A stretch of 64,000 nucleotides of DNA from Denitratimonas yunnanensis (SeqCode). Its GTDB lineage: Bacteria > Pseudomonadota > Gammaproteobacteria > Xanthomonadales > Xanthomonadaceae. This document shows, piece by piece, positions 47,313 to 60,325 of this stretch. The stretch is from positions 26,751 to 90,750 of the forward strand of contig JAPMLR010000010.1 of NCBI GenBank assembly GCA_026410415.1, in the 5' to 3' direction. The translations under genes were made by a program, and so were the position numbers. Under the pieces are notes generated by a model. It was not told where the DNA came from and ran no database searches. It was given only the letters and a program-made list of their open reading frames with translations. The stretch's first letter is position 1; each line of letters starts with the position of its first letter.

Positions 47313-48347
47313 TTATTCGCTGAGCTTGAAGTCGAACACCCGACGGCTCTCGACCTGGCGGCCCGGGGGCGTGAAGCGCCAGCGCTCCATGGCATTGATG
47401 GCCTCGCGATCGAACGTGTTGTTCGGTCGGCTGGACAGCACCCGCACGTTGGAGACACTGCCATCAGGCATGATCGTGAAACCGACTTCCACCGAGCCCT
47501 CCACGCGACGGCGCAGAGCCACCGGCGGATAGCGCGGCTGCACCGCGGAAATCACGGTCGGCGCGACCGGAGCGGCAGCAGGCGGCGGCGTGACCGGTTG
47601 CGGTGGAGGCGGAGTAACGGGCGCGGGTGTCGGAACTGCGGCAACAGGGGTGGATTCAGGTTGTGTCGCCGGGGTTTGTGGCTGTGTCGACGATGGCGCG
47701 GTCGCCACCGGCTCAGGCGTGGGCGTGGGTGCAGGGGCCGGAGTCGGGGTGGAAACAGGCGCTGGCGCGGCGGCGGCGGCGGCCTGCGCGGCCAGCCGTT
47801 GCGCTTCACGCTGCGCTTCCGCCGCAACACGGTCGCGCAGGCCATCGACACCGCGTTGCAGGCGCGGCAGTGCCGGTGCGCGCGAGTCGGCGCGCTCCAT
47901 CAGGTCGAGAACGCGTTCGCTTTCGGCCAGATCACCCGCCGCGGTGCGCTGTTCCACATAGAGAACGGCATACGGGAACAGATCGCTCAAGGCATTGCGG
48001 GCACGCACCTGCACCGGCTCCTGCTCGACCACGCGCAGATACATCTCGAACGCACTTTCGCCGATAGGTACGAACAGCTGACGCTCCTTCACCGCTTCAT
48101 CGGCACGCACCAGAAGCTCGTCGATCGACAGGGTATCCACCAGCGAAGGCTGGATCACCATCGCTTCGCCACCCGACTCATCCACGACCTCGGGAGTTGC
48201 GGCGACGGGTTCGGAGGCGACCGGCGCGCTTGGTTGCGCAGGCGGCGGCGCTTCTTCCTTTCCACCACAAGCAGAAAGGCTCAGCGCGACAACGAGTGCG
48301 GCCCAGATGCCGCCATGCCGCAGTCGCATTGAAGGTGTTAATTTCAT
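47313..48347 (-). CDS. Lipoprotein with C-terminal TonB domain (344 aa)
   Basis: The N-terminus is a lipoprotein signal ending LSLSAC (C27) followed by GG, which predicts outer-membrane sorting because Asp is absent at +2. After an acidic spacer and a TPR-like helical region (about 75-180) comes a long Ala/Pro/Thr/Gln repeat (about 190-265). The end is a TonB C-terminal domain: VQPRYPPVALRRRVEGSVEVGFTIMPDGSVSNVRVLSSRPNNTFDREAINAMERWRFTPP. Classical TonB is anchored by a helix to the inner membrane, so lipidation is atypical. AGGGG precedes the ATG. A possible 34-residue ORF overlaps its start. Confidence 0.85.
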   Translation of the reverse strand: MKLTPSMRLRHGGIWAALVVALSLSACGGKEEAPPPAQPSAPVASEPVAATPEVVDESGGEAMVIQPSLVDTLSIDELLVRADEAVKERQLFVPIGESAFEMYLRVVEQEPVQVRARNALSDLFPYAVLYVEQRTAAGDLAESERVLDLMERADSRAPALPRLQRGVDGLRDRVAAEAQREAQRLAAQAAAAAAPAPVSTPTPAPAPTPTPEPVATAPSSTQPQTPATQPESTPVAAVPTPAPVTPPPPQPVTPPPAAAPVAPTVISAVQPRYPPVALRRRVEGSVEVGFTIMPDGSVSNVRVLSSRPNNTFDREAINAMERWRFTPPGRQVESRRVFDFKLSE

Positions 48348-48448
48348 TTGGCTTGTCCCCTAAATCGTTGATCCGGTTCCAGCATGTGCTTGGCACGGTG
48401 CCAGTTCACCTCGATGGCCGTCCGGGAACGGCGTCCGCGTATGTTCAT
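48344..48448 (-). CDS. Possible 34-residue leader ORF upstream of the TonB-domain lipoprotein
   Basis: ATG 48448 to TGA 48344 encodes a 34-residue Arg-rich peptide (MNIRGRRSRTAIEVNWHRAK, then 14 residues), and its stop overlaps the next ATG (ATGA). GAGG lies about nine bases upstream. Rare codons (ATA, AGG, GGA) argue against strong expression. It could be a coupling leader or chance. Confidence 0.25.
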   Translation of the reverse strand: MNIRGRRSRTAIEVNWHRAKHMLEPDQRFRGQAK

Positions 48449-48520
48449 GCGCCGCGCCCTCATAAGTCAAAACCGGGCAAAGATCGCTCCGGCAAAAAGC
48501 GGGGTTTTTGCGACGCGTAC

Positions 48521-49852
48521 CTACTTGCCGATGCAAAAGTTTGCAAATATCCGGCCGAGGAGGTCCTCGACACCGAATTCGCCGGTGATCTCGCCCAGCA
48601 CGGCCTGTACCTGGCGCAGTTCTTCGGCGGCGATTTCCCATGCTCCCCCTGCCGCGAGCGCGGCATCGGCATCGCCCAAGTGCCGGGCCGCTCGCCGCAA
48701 CGCATCCACATGCCGGGCTCGGGCACTGAACGCGCCCTCGCTGTCGGCACCGGCATGGTGGCGCAGGCTCTCGCGCAACAAGTCCAGACCTTCGCCACTG
48801 CGTGCGGAAAGGTGCACATGTTCGATGCCGTCGATGATGCGGCGTGTTGCCGGTTGGCCGGTGAGGTCGATCTTGTTGTGCACGACCAAGGTGGATGTGG
48901 CGGGAGAAGACAGTGCCGGATCAGGTCCGTCCCCGTCTGCCAGGACCTGCACTACAAGGTCGGCACTGGCGGCTTCGTTGCGGGCGCGGCGAATACCTTC
49001 GCGTTCGATCGGATCCGTGGAATCGCGCAGCCCGGCGGTATCGACGAGCGTGAGTTCGACGCCATCGATGACGATGGTTTCGCGCAACAGGTCTCGCGTG
49101 GTACCCGCCTGTTCGGTGACGATCGCGCGTTCGTCGGCAGCCAGCGCATTGAGCAGGCTGGACTTGCCCGCATTGGGCCGCCCCAGAATCACCACATGCA
49201 ATCCATCGGTGAGTCGCTGGCCCCGACGTGCTCCGGCGAGCAGCGCATCCAGTCGCTGCATCAGCGCGGCGATGCCGTCCCGCAATCTGGCCGGTGCCAG
49301 CGACGGGATGTCCTCGTCGGAAAAATCGATCGCGACTTCCACCTGCATGCGCAATGCGACCACATCCTCCACCACTGCATGCACCTGCCGCGAGAACACG
49401 CCCTGCAAGCTGCGCTGGGCGGCACGCGCGGCGGCCTGTGAACCGGCGCCGATCAGATCGGCGATGGCCTCGGCCTGAGCCAGGTCCAGTTTGCCGTTGA
49501 GGAATGCGCGTTCGGAAAATTCTCCCGGCCGAGCCGCACGAGCCCCCATTGCACGCAGGTGCTGCAACAACGCGTGCAGGACCGGACGACTGCCGTGGAC
49601 TTGCAGTTCCAGCACGTGTTCACCGGTGAACGATGCCGGCGCGGGGAAATGCAGCAGCAGACCGGTATCGATCACCTCGCCGTCGGGATCGCGGAACACG
49701 GCGTAATGCGCATGCCGGGGACGTGGCGCACGCCCCAGAAACGCACGGGCGATGTCCGGTGCCCGAGGGCCGGACACCCGGATTACGCCGATGCCACCGG
49801 CGCCCGGTGGCGTGGCGATGGCGGCGATCGTGTCGGTGCGATGCGCGGCCAT
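48521..49852 (-). CDS. mnmE: tRNA uridine-5-carboxymethylaminomethyl modification GTPase MnmE
   Basis: The 443-residue protein begins MAAHRTDTIAAIATPPGAGGIGVIRVSG at ATG 49852; a TTG two codons earlier is unlikely. It has an N-terminal formyl-THF-binding domain, a helical domain and an inserted G domain with GRPNAGKSSLLNAL (G1) and VDTAGLRDS (G3). It ends in the invariant C-I-G-K. With MnmG it modifies U34 of several tRNAs. It lies 9 bases downstream of yidC. Confidence 0.97.
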   Translation of the reverse strand: MAAHRTDTIAAIATPPGAGGIGVIRVSGPRAPDIARAFLGRAPRPRHAHYAVFRDPDGEVIDTGLLLHFPAPASFTGEHVLELQVHGSRPVLHALLQHLRAMGARAARPGEFSERAFLNGKLDLAQAEAIADLIGAGSQAAARAAQRSLQGVFSRQVHAVVEDVVALRMQVEVAIDFSDEDIPSLAPARLRDGIAALMQRLDALLAGARRGQRLTDGLHVVILGRPNAGKSSLLNALAADERAIVTEQAGTTRDLLRETIVIDGVELTLVDTAGLRDSTDPIEREGIRRARNEAASADLVVQVLADGDGPDPALSSPATSTLVVHNKIDLTGQPATRRIIDGIEHVHLSARSGEGLDLLRESLRHHAGADSEGAFSARARHVDALRRAARHLGDADAALAAGGAWEIAAEELRQVQAVLGEITGEFGVEDLLGRIFANFCIGK

Positions 49853-49861
49853 CGTCAAGGC

Positions 49862-51541
49862 TTACTTCGCCGCAGCGGTAGCCGGTTCGCCGTGACGGCG
49901 CATGATGTACCACTGCTGCAACAAGCCAAGCAGGCCGTTGGTGGTCCAGTACAGCACGAGGCCGGCCGGGAAGAAGGCAAACATCACGCCGAACACGATC
50001 GGCATCGCCTGCATCATCTTCTTCTGCATCGGATCCATGCCCGGTGCCGGGGAAAGTTTCTGCGTGGCCCACATCGTCAGCAAGTTCACCACCGGCAGGA
50101 TGAAATAGGGATCCGGCGCGGTGAGGTTCTGGATCCAGAGGATCCATGGCGCATGACGCAGTTCGACCGCTTCCACCAGTACCCAATACAGCGACAGGAA
50201 GATCGGGATCTGCACCAGAATCGGCAGGCAGCCGCCGAGCGGGTTGATCTTCTCCTTCTTGTACATCTCCATCATCGCGGTCTGGAACTTCTGGCGATCA
50301 TCGCCATAGCGTTCCTTCAATGCCTCGATCCGCGGCTGGACCCGGCGCATCTTGGCAAAGCTCTTGTACTGCGCCTCGGAAAGCTTGAACAACGCGCCCT
50401 TGATGATCACCACCAGCAGCACGATGGCCCAACCCCAGTTTCCGGTCAGGGTGTGCAGCAACGACAGCAGCCAGTGCATAGGCTGGGCCAGCACGGTGAA
50501 GATGCCGTAGTCCAGTGTCAGGCCGAGGCCCGGGCTGATGGCTTCCAGATCGCTGCGCAGCTTCGGGCCCAGATAGAGCTGGGAGGTCGTGGTCGTCTCG
50601 GCGCCCGGTGCAACCGCGAGCTTGCTGCCCACTTCGCGCATCAGATAGCGCTGGTTGGGCAATACCGCGCTGCTGAAACTGGCCGCTTCGCCAGCCGGTG
50701 GCACGATGGCGGCGACGAAATAATGCTGGAGCATCGCGATCCAGCCATCGGTGACCTCGCGACGCAGCGGCTGGCGCGGGTCGAAGTCTTCAAACTTGAG
50801 CTTTTCGAACTTGTCTTGCGGGCTGTACCACGCCGCGCCGACGAAACTCAGGCTGGCCGGATTGGTGAAGCTGCCCTTGAGCGCCGGAGGCTGCACCCGC
50901 ACCAGTTGGCGGTAGGCATTGCCTGACCAAGACGCCGCACCCTCGTTGCGGATGGTGTCGCTGATGCTGACCAGATAGCTGCCGCGTTCGAGCCGGTAAC
51001 GGCGCTCCACGGAGACACCCTCCGCACCCTGCCAAAGGAAGGGAATTTCCACCGCGTCCTGGCCATCGGCCAAGGTCTGGTCGCCGCCTTGCACCCGCAT
51101 CGTGTCCTCGTGCGAGGGCGCGGCAGGCGTGCCCACCAGACCGTTCTGCGCAACGAAGAAATGCGCTGGTTCCTGGCTGAGCAACTGCACGGGCAACTTT
51201 TCGCCCTTCGGCTGCTGGGCGTAATCAAGCAGTTCGGCCACCAGCACCGCGCCGCCGCGCGCATCCAACGTCAGGCGCAGCACATCATTGGCAAGCACCA
51301 CGGTGCCGGCGGTCGGCGCCGGGGCTTCCGGCATCGGCACATCGTGCGACGCGCTGGCTTCGGGTACATCGGAGGCCGCAGGCACGCTGCCGTCGATGCT
51401 CGAAGGAATGGAAGCATCGCGCTGCGCCGGTGCCGGCGCGGCAGACGCCGGCGAGCTGTAATCCTTCTGCCACGCATCCCAGAGCAGGAATGCAACCACA
51501 AGCCAGGCGATAAGGAGGAAGGTACGAGTCTGGGTCATCAT
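49862..51541 (-). CDS. yidC: Membrane protein insertase YidC
   Basis: The 559-residue protein has an N-terminal helix (RTFLLIAWLVVAFLLWDAW), a large periplasmic beta domain and the conserved C-terminal five-helix core with WGWAIVLLVVIIKGALFKLSEAQYKSFAKMRRVQPRIEALKERYGDD and INPLGGCLPILVQIPIFLSLYWVLVEAVELRHAPWILWIQNL. It inserts and folds inner-membrane proteins with or without SecYEG. In many relatives yidD lies between rnpA and yidC; here only 57 bases separate them and no such gene fits. Confidence 0.98.
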   Translation of the reverse strand: MMTQTRTFLLIAWLVVAFLLWDAWQKDYSSPASAAPAPAQRDASIPSSIDGSVPAASDVPEASASHDVPMPEAPAPTAGTVVLANDVLRLTLDARGGAVLVAELLDYAQQPKGEKLPVQLLSQEPAHFFVAQNGLVGTPAAPSHEDTMRVQGGDQTLADGQDAVEIPFLWQGAEGVSVERRYRLERGSYLVSISDTIRNEGAASWSGNAYRQLVRVQPPALKGSFTNPASLSFVGAAWYSPQDKFEKLKFEDFDPRQPLRREVTDGWIAMLQHYFVAAIVPPAGEAASFSSAVLPNQRYLMREVGSKLAVAPGAETTTTSQLYLGPKLRSDLEAISPGLGLTLDYGIFTVLAQPMHWLLSLLHTLTGNWGWAIVLLVVIIKGALFKLSEAQYKSFAKMRRVQPRIEALKERYGDDRQKFQTAMMEMYKKEKINPLGGCLPILVQIPIFLSLYWVLVEAVELRHAPWILWIQNLTAPDPYFILPVVNLLTMWATQKLSPAPGMDPMQKKMMQAMPIVFGVMFAFFPAGLVLYWTTNGLLGLLQQWYIMRRHGEPATAAAK

Positions 51542-51598
51542 GGGCAGTGTTGGGCGCGCGATACCACTGTTATGAGTAAAGGCGCGGCAGAAAGTGAC

Positions 51599-52030
51599 TC
51601 AGGCACCGTCACCGGAAGGCAACGGCAGCGAAGAACCCGGCATTGTGCCGGCTGCGTGTTCGCGCTTCAATCCGAGGCGCTTGGCGATGGCGTCCAAATC
51701 CCGGAACAGTTGCTCGGCCGCGATACCGCCCGCTTCGGGTTTTCCGGTGACGATGAAGTCTCCCGGCACCAGACCAAGGCGGTGGTGGCGGAACCATTCG
51801 CGGATCAGGCGGCGCAGCCGATTGCGCTCGACCGCGCGTTTGTCGACCTTGCGCGATACCGCCATGCCCAGTCGCGCGCCAGCCGCCGATGCAGCAGCAT
51901 CGCCAGCCTCGACGCACAGATGAAGGCAACGGAAATAGCGCCCGCTGGCCCTTTGGCCAGAGGCGAAACAGCGGGAAAAGTCGCCAGGTTTCCTGACGTG
52001 TGCACGGCGCGGGAAGCGGTAGTCGTTCAC
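51599..52030 (-). CDS. rnpA: Ribonuclease P protein component
   Basis: The protein starts at GTG 52030 (MNDYRFPRRAHVRKPGDFSRCFASG), with GGGGA upstream, and has 143 residues. The RNR motif KVDKRAVERNRLRRLIREWFR is diagnostic. It binds RNase P RNA and helps process the 5' leader of tRNA precursors. It is transcribed with rpmH, 58 bases upstream. Confidence 0.93.
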   Translation of the reverse strand: MNDYRFPRRAHVRKPGDFSRCFASGQRASGRYFRCLHLCVEAGDAAASAAGARLGMAVSRKVDKRAVERNRLRRLIREWFRHHRLGLVPGDFIVTGKPEAGGIAAEQLFRDLDAIAKRLGLKREHAAGTMPGSSLPLPSGDGA

Positions 52031-52088
52031 ACGATGTCCCCGCACACATGCAGAACCGGACATCATCACGATGCCCGGCTCACGCGGA

Positions 52089-52223
52089 TCACGGGATCAG
52101 ACGCTTGCGGCCTTTGGCGCGACGCGCATTGATGATCTTGCGGCCATCGGCGGTCTTCATGCGGGCGCGGAAACCGTGGGTACGGGCGCGCTTGAGATTG
52201 CTGGGCTGGAACGTGCGCTTCAT
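52089..52223 (-). CDS. rpmH: 50S ribosomal protein L34
   Basis: The 44-residue product [48 protein letters not shown] sequence is a standard L34. Only the last 44 of the 83 open codons are the gene. It is divergently transcribed from dnaA across 197 bases and heads the rpmH-rnpA-yidC-mnmE group, the conserved block beside bacterial origins. Confidence 0.97.
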   Translation of the reverse strand: MKRTFQPSNLKRARTHGFRARMKTADGRKIINARRAKGRKRLIP

Positions 52224-52420
52224 GGCGGCACCGGAATGTTTATGACGGAAGAACCGGAAATGATAGCTGTTCCCCGCATGTTGCGTCAACAATACGTGGT
52301 GCGGCGAGCACGATCCTGCCCTGCCGCATCCGCGCATCAATCCGGGTAGACTGCCGCATCCCCATTCTGCTTCTGATCGCAGGCCCGCGTCCGGCGGCCT
52401 GCGTGGAGTCCGGTTCTCTC

Positions 52421-53743
52421 ATGCTTGCTGCCTGGCCTCTGTGCCTCTCCCATCTCCAGGCCGAACTGCCGCCAGAGGAGTTCATCACCTGGGTCAAGCC
52501 GCTTCAGGCCAATGCCGCCGACGATGCGTTGCTGCTGTATGCCCCCAATGCCTTCGTCGTGGACACGGTGCGCGAACGTTACCTGCCACGGATCGTGGAA
52601 CTGCTGCGGCAGGCATCAGGCCAAACCACCGCTCAGGCACGGGTGGAAGTCGGTAGTCTGTCGCGCGCTCCGATCCGCAACAAAGCCGCCACCTCCGCTC
52701 CAGCGCCGGCCGATGACGGCTTCGTCAGCAACCTCGAAACGGCCTATACCTTCGACAACTTCGTCGAGGGCAAATCCAACCAGCTCGGCAAGTCCGCGGC
52801 ATGGCAAGTGGCGCAGAATCCCGGTCAGGCCTACAACCCGTTGCTGCTGTATGGCGGCACCGGGCTGGGCAAGACGCACCTGATGCATGCCGCCGGCAAC
52901 CTGATGCGTGCCAACCGGCCCGGCACAAAGGTTCTGTACCTGCGCTCGGAACAGTTCTTCAGTGCGATGATGAAGGCGCTGCAGGAAAAGACGATGGAGC
53001 AGTTCAAGCGCCAGTTCCAGCGCGTGGATGCACTGCTGCTTGACGATATCCAGTTCTTTGCCGGCAAGAACACGACGCAGGAAGAGTTCTTCCACACCTT
53101 CAATGCGTTGTTCGACGGCAAGCAGCAGATGATCCTGACCTGCGACCGCTATCCAAAGGAAGTGGACAACCTCGAACCGCGGTTGAAGTCGCGTCTGGGC
53201 TGGGGCTTGTCGGTAGCCATCGAACCCCCGGATTTCGAGACGCGTGCCGCGATCCTGATCAACAAGGCCCGAACCCGTGCCGTGCCGCTGCCGGATGACG
53301 TGGCCTATCTGATCGCCAAGCGCATGCGCTCGAACGTCCGCGATCTGGAAGGTGCGCTCAACACGTTGGCCGCACGCGCCAATTTCACCGGCAAGCCGAT
53401 CACGGTCGAGTTCGCGCAAGAGACATTGCGGGATTTGCTGCGCGCGCAACAGCAGGCGATTTCGATCGGCAACATCCAGAAAGTGGTGGCTGACTACTAC
53501 CAGTTGCGTGTCGCCGACCTGCTCTCCAAGCGTCGCACCCGTTCGCTGGCACGCCCGCGGCAGGTCGCCATGACCCTGGCCAAGGAGCTGACCTCGCACA
53601 GCCTCCCGGAAATCGGCGACGGTTTCGGGGGACGCGACCACACCACCGTGCTGCACGCCTGCCGCCAGATCCGCAAACTGCTCGATACCGATGGCGTGCT
53701 GCGCGAGGACTGGGACAAGCTGATGCGCAAACTCACCGAGTGA
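52421..53743 (+). CDS. dnaA: Chromosomal replication initiator protein DnaA
   Basis: ATG 52421 gives [29 protein letters not shown], the expected domain I start, and 440 residues; GTG 52403 is an alternative. Domain III has a Walker A motif GGTGLGKTH (K151) and a Walker [13 protein letters not shown]. The helix-turn-helix domain IV ends with the DnaA signature [21 protein letters not shown]. DnaA binds the boxes in the gap that follows and opens the AT-rich region. Gene orientation switches here, with leftward genes to its left and rightward genes to its right. Confidence 0.98.
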   Translation: MLAAWPLCLSHLQAELPPEEFITWVKPLQANAADDALLLYAPNAFVVDTVRERYLPRIVELLRQASGQTTAQARVEVGSLSRAPIRNKAATSAPAPADDGFVSNLETAYTFDNFVEGKSNQLGKSAAWQVAQNPGQAYNPLLLYGGTGLGKTHLMHAAGNLMRANRPGTKVLYLRSEQFFSAMMKALQEKTMEQFKRQFQRVDALLLDDIQFFAGKNTTQEEFFHTFNALFDGKQQMILTCDRYPKEVDNLEPRLKSRLGWGLSVAIEPPDFETRAAILINKARTRAVPLPDDVAYLIAKRMRSNVRDLEGALNTLAARANFTGKPITVEFAQETLRDLLRAQQQAISIGNIQKVVADYYQLRVADLLSKRRTRSLARPRQVAMTLAKELTSHSLPEIGDGFGGRDHTTVLHACRQIRKLLDTDGVLREDWDKLMRKLTE

Positions 53744-54007
53744 CCTGTCGAGGGTGACGCCTGCGCTGAAGCGCGGCATCATTGGCTGTGCCATTTCCTG
53801 TGGCAACCTGTGGATAACCCGGGACAAGTTTCAACTGACTCAAGTTGTCCACAGATCATCCACCTTCACCCACAGGGCTCGTTGCTTCCCACGAGTGAAA
53901 GAAAAGACAGAATAATCAATTGGTTGCGGTTGTTTTCCTCAGGTTTTTCTTCTACCACCACGACCACCTCTTTTATTAAACAAAACACTAGTATTGGAAT
54001 CTGACGT
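53744..54007. other. oriC: replication origin between dnaA and dnaN
   Basis: The 264-base gap holds one perfect DnaA box, TGTGGATAA (53809-53817, minus orientation), a near match TTGTCCACA (53845-53853), and weaker ones TCATCCACC (53856-53864) and TCACCCACA (53866-53874), spaced 10-11 bases. From about 53893 to 54002 the sequence becomes AT-rich with poly-pyrimidine and A runs, the expected unwinding element. Position and content match origins of this order. Confidence 0.8.
53809..53817 (-). promoter_or_regulatory. Perfect DnaA box (TTATCCACA, minus strand)
   Basis: TGTGGATAA is the exact complement of the R-type DnaA box. It is the best match in oriC. Confidence 0.9.
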
Positions 54008-55111
54008 ATGCGATTTGCCATCCAACGCGAAGTTCTGCTGAAACCACTGCAGCAAGTGGTCAATGTCGTCGAACGCCGTCAGACCATGCCCGTGCTGGCC
54101 AACCTGCTGGTCTGCGTCACCGAGAATGCTGTGTCTTTCACCGGCTCGGACACTGAAGTGGAAATGGTGGCTCGTACCAACGTCGATTCGGATACCCAGC
54201 CCGGCGAAACCACGATCCCGGCGCGCAAATTGTTCGACATCACCCGGGCCTTGCCGGATGGCAGCCTGCTCAAGTTCACGCTCAACGGCGAACGCATAGG
54301 CATTACCGCCGGACGCAGCCGGTTCACGCTTGCCACATTGCCGGCACGCGATTTCCCGTCCACCGAAAACCTCGAGGTGGTCGAACAAGTCGTCTTGCCC
54401 GAGGCCACCCTCCGGGAGTTGATTGAGCGAACGTCCTTTGCGATGGCACAACAGGATGTGCGTTTCTATCTCAATGGCCTGTTGTTCGATCTTCGCGAGA
54501 ACCAGTTGCGTTGCGTCGCTACCGACGGGCATCGTCTTGCCTTGTGCGAAGCGGAACTGGAAACAGGCGCCAATACCCGCCGCCAACTGATCCTGCCGCG
54601 CAAAGGCGTGATCGAACTGCAACGCTTGCTTGAAGGTGGCGACCGCAGCATCGAGCTGGAGGTTGGACGGAACCACCTGCGTGTTCGCCGCGAAGACGTG
54701 ACCTTCACCTCCAAGCTGATCGATGGTCGCTTCCCGGATTACGACGCAGTGATTCCCATCGGGGCCGACAAGGAAGCCCGGATCGAACGCGAAGTGCTCA
54801 AGGCCGCATTGCAGCGCGCGGCCATTCTGTCCAACGAGAAGTATCGGGGAGTGAAGATCGAGTTCTCTCCCGGACAGTTGCGGATCATTGCGCATAACCC
54901 CGAGCAGGAAGAAGCCGTCGAGGAAATCGAAGCACAGACAACCGTCGACAACTTGTCGATCGGCTTCAATGTCACCTACCTGCTGGAAGCGCTCAACGCG
55001 CTGCGTGACGACGAGGTTGTCCTCAGTTTGCGGGACGCCAATTCCAGCGCACTGGTGCGCGAAGGCAGCAACAGCCGCAGCCGCCATGTGGTAATGCCGT
55101 TGCGGCTTTGA
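54008..55111 (+). CDS. dnaN: DNA polymerase III beta sliding clamp
   Basis: The 367-residue protein (MRFAIQREVLLKPLQQVVNVVERRQTMPVLANLLVCV) has three clamp repeats and ends SRHVVMPLRL, the conserved C-terminus. It forms the dimeric ring that tethers polymerase III. It follows oriC and precedes recF by 34 bases. Confidence 0.98.
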   Translation: MRFAIQREVLLKPLQQVVNVVERRQTMPVLANLLVCVTENAVSFTGSDTEVEMVARTNVDSDTQPGETTIPARKLFDITRALPDGSLLKFTLNGERIGITAGRSRFTLATLPARDFPSTENLEVVEQVVLPEATLRELIERTSFAMAQQDVRFYLNGLLFDLRENQLRCVATDGHRLALCEAELETGANTRRQLILPRKGVIELQRLLEGGDRSIELEVGRNHLRVRREDVTFTSKLIDGRFPDYDAVIPIGADKEARIEREVLKAALQRAAILSNEKYRGVKIEFSPGQLRIIAHNPEQEEAVEEIEAQTTVDNLSIGFNVTYLLEALNALRDDEVVLSLRDANSSALVREGSNSRSRHVVMPLRL

Positions 55112-55145
55112 TGTCGTCCTCGTCGCCTTTGGCGACGCATACGCC

Positions 55146-58744
<3,599 letters not shown>

Positions 58745-58751
58745 GCGTTCG

Positions 58752-60320
58752 ATGAAAAAAACCCAGCTCTACCTGCTCGCCATCCTGATTGCCTTCGTTG
58801 GCGTCAGCGCCATTCTCTACAAATGGAAGGTGCTGAACTTTCCGATCCAGCCGTCCACGGAGGTGGAAGTCTGGTCGGTTCAGGCGCGGGTGGAGTACAC
58901 CCCGCGTCGCGCTGCGAACAAGGTCACGCTGGTTTTGCCCACGGCCCCGCCCGGCTTCACGATACTGGACGAACGCTACATCGCCCGGGGCTACTCGCTG
59001 CTTGAGGAATCCCGCCGGGGCGAACGCGAGGCGCAGTGGACCATCCGGCGCGCCAACGGCAAGCAGGTGCTCTACTACCGCGCGACGGTGGTCCGAGGTC
59101 CGGCATCGGACGATCCGTTCCGCGATGCGGCCAAGCTTGGCCAGACACCGGAACTGGAAGAGCCGCATGCCACCGCCGCGCAGATCCTGCTCGGCCAGGT
59201 ACGCGAAGGTTCGGCGGACATCGTCACGTTCGCGCAGGAGCTGGTGAGGCGTTTCAACGACGAGAACCCCAGCCAGGAAGTGGCGCTGCTGTCCGAATCG
59301 TTCCGTGATTCGGCCAGTCGGACGCAATTTTTCGTCCAGTTGTTGAGCATCCGCCATATCCCCGCACGGGTCGTGTACGGCTTCCAGCTCGGCGAGACCC
59401 ATCGCGACGAGCCGATGCTGCCGTGGTTGCAAGTCCACAACGGCGTGCGTTGGGCCACGATTGATCCGCGCACCGCGGCGGAAGGCTGGCCGCAGGACCT
59501 CTTCCTGTGGACCCGGTCGGGGCCGGATGTGCTCACTGTCGAGGAAACCCAGAACGCCAGCGTCACTTATTCGGTCACCCGCAACCTGGCCGACGCGATG
59601 GCGATCGCCGAGCGTCGCCTGGAGGTGCAGAACGCCGATCTGGTCAATTATTCGCTGCTCAGCCTCCCGCTTCAGGCCCAGGAGGTTTACCGCGTGCTGC
59701 TGATGGTCCCGATCGGCGCTTTCATCATGCTGCTGCTGCGCAACCTGGTTGGCATCAAGACGTACGGAACCTTCATGCCGGTGCTCATCGCCTTGGCGTT
59801 CCGTGAAACCCAGCTGCTCGCAGGTATCGTTCTGTTTGCGGTGGTGATCGGTGCGGGGCTGCTCGTCCGCTTCTACATGGAGCGATTGCGGCTGTTGCTG
59901 GTGCCGCGCCTGACGGCTGTGCTGATTCTGGTGGTGCTGCTGATGGCGGCTGTTTCGGTATTGTCCAACCGCCTCGGTATCGAAGTGGGCCTGTCGGTGG
60001 CGTTGTTCCCGATGGTGATCCTGGCAATGACCATCGAGCGCATCTCGGTGACCTGGGAAGAGCGCGGTGCTGGTCCTGCAATCCGTGAGGCCATCGGCAC
60101 GCTCGCAGTCGCCGCGCTGGCGTATCTGGTGATGAGTTGGAACCCGCTCGAACACTTTGTCTTCGTGTTCCCGGAAATCCTGCTGGTGCTGTTCGCCCTG
60201 ACACTGGTGCTGGGGCGTTATTCGGGCTATCGGTTGTCCGAGCTGTTTCGTTTCCGCAATCTGGCGCGGGAGTCGGAAAAGCAGGCGACCGTGGTGTCCT
60301 CCGATGTGAAGGCCGGGTAA
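58752..60320 (+). CDS. Inactive transglutaminase-like domain fused to 7TM (UUP1-type) protein
   Basis: The 522-residue protein has one N-terminal helix (about 5-25) and a periplasmic transglutaminase-like domain (about 60-290). TQFFVQLLSIRHIPARVVYGFQLGE and WLQVHNGVRWATIDP replace the active-site residues, so the protein appears catalytically inactive. From about residue 325 seven helices follow, with LLLRNLVGIKTYGTFMPVLIALAFRETQL as a conserved block. This family is regularly paired with an ATP-grasp glutamate ligase-like protein, as here. It starts 7 bases after gyrB. Confidence 0.87.
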   Translation: MKKTQLYLLAILIAFVGVSAILYKWKVLNFPIQPSTEVEVWSVQARVEYTPRRAANKVTLVLPTAPPGFTILDERYIARGYSLLEESRRGEREAQWTIRRANGKQVLYYRATVVRGPASDDPFRDAAKLGQTPELEEPHATAAQILLGQVREGSADIVTFAQELVRRFNDENPSQEVALLSESFRDSASRTQFFVQLLSIRHIPARVVYGFQLGETHRDEPMLPWLQVHNGVRWATIDPRTAAEGWPQDLFLWTRSGPDVLTVEETQNASVTYSVTRNLADAMAIAERRLEVQNADLVNYSLLSLPLQAQEVYRVLLMVPIGAFIMLLLRNLVGIKTYGTFMPVLIALAFRETQLLAGIVLFAVVIGAGLLVRFYMERLRLLLVPRLTAVLILVVLLMAAVSVLSNRLGIEVGLSVALFPMVILAMTIERISVTWEERGAGPAIREAIGTLAVAALAYLVMSWNPLEHFVFVFPEILLVLFALTLVLGRYSGYRLSELFRFRNLARESEKQATVVSSDVKAG

Positions 60321-60325
60321 CGCCA

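Noticed and set aside
48484..48520. Hairpin GCAAAAA / TTTTTGC after mnmE as a terminator
   Set aside because: The stem is almost all A-T and would be unstable; not listed as a feature.
52224..52420. DnaA boxes upstream of dnaA
   Set aside because: No match to TTATCCACA better than six of nine was seen here; the boxes are in the dnaA-dnaN gap.
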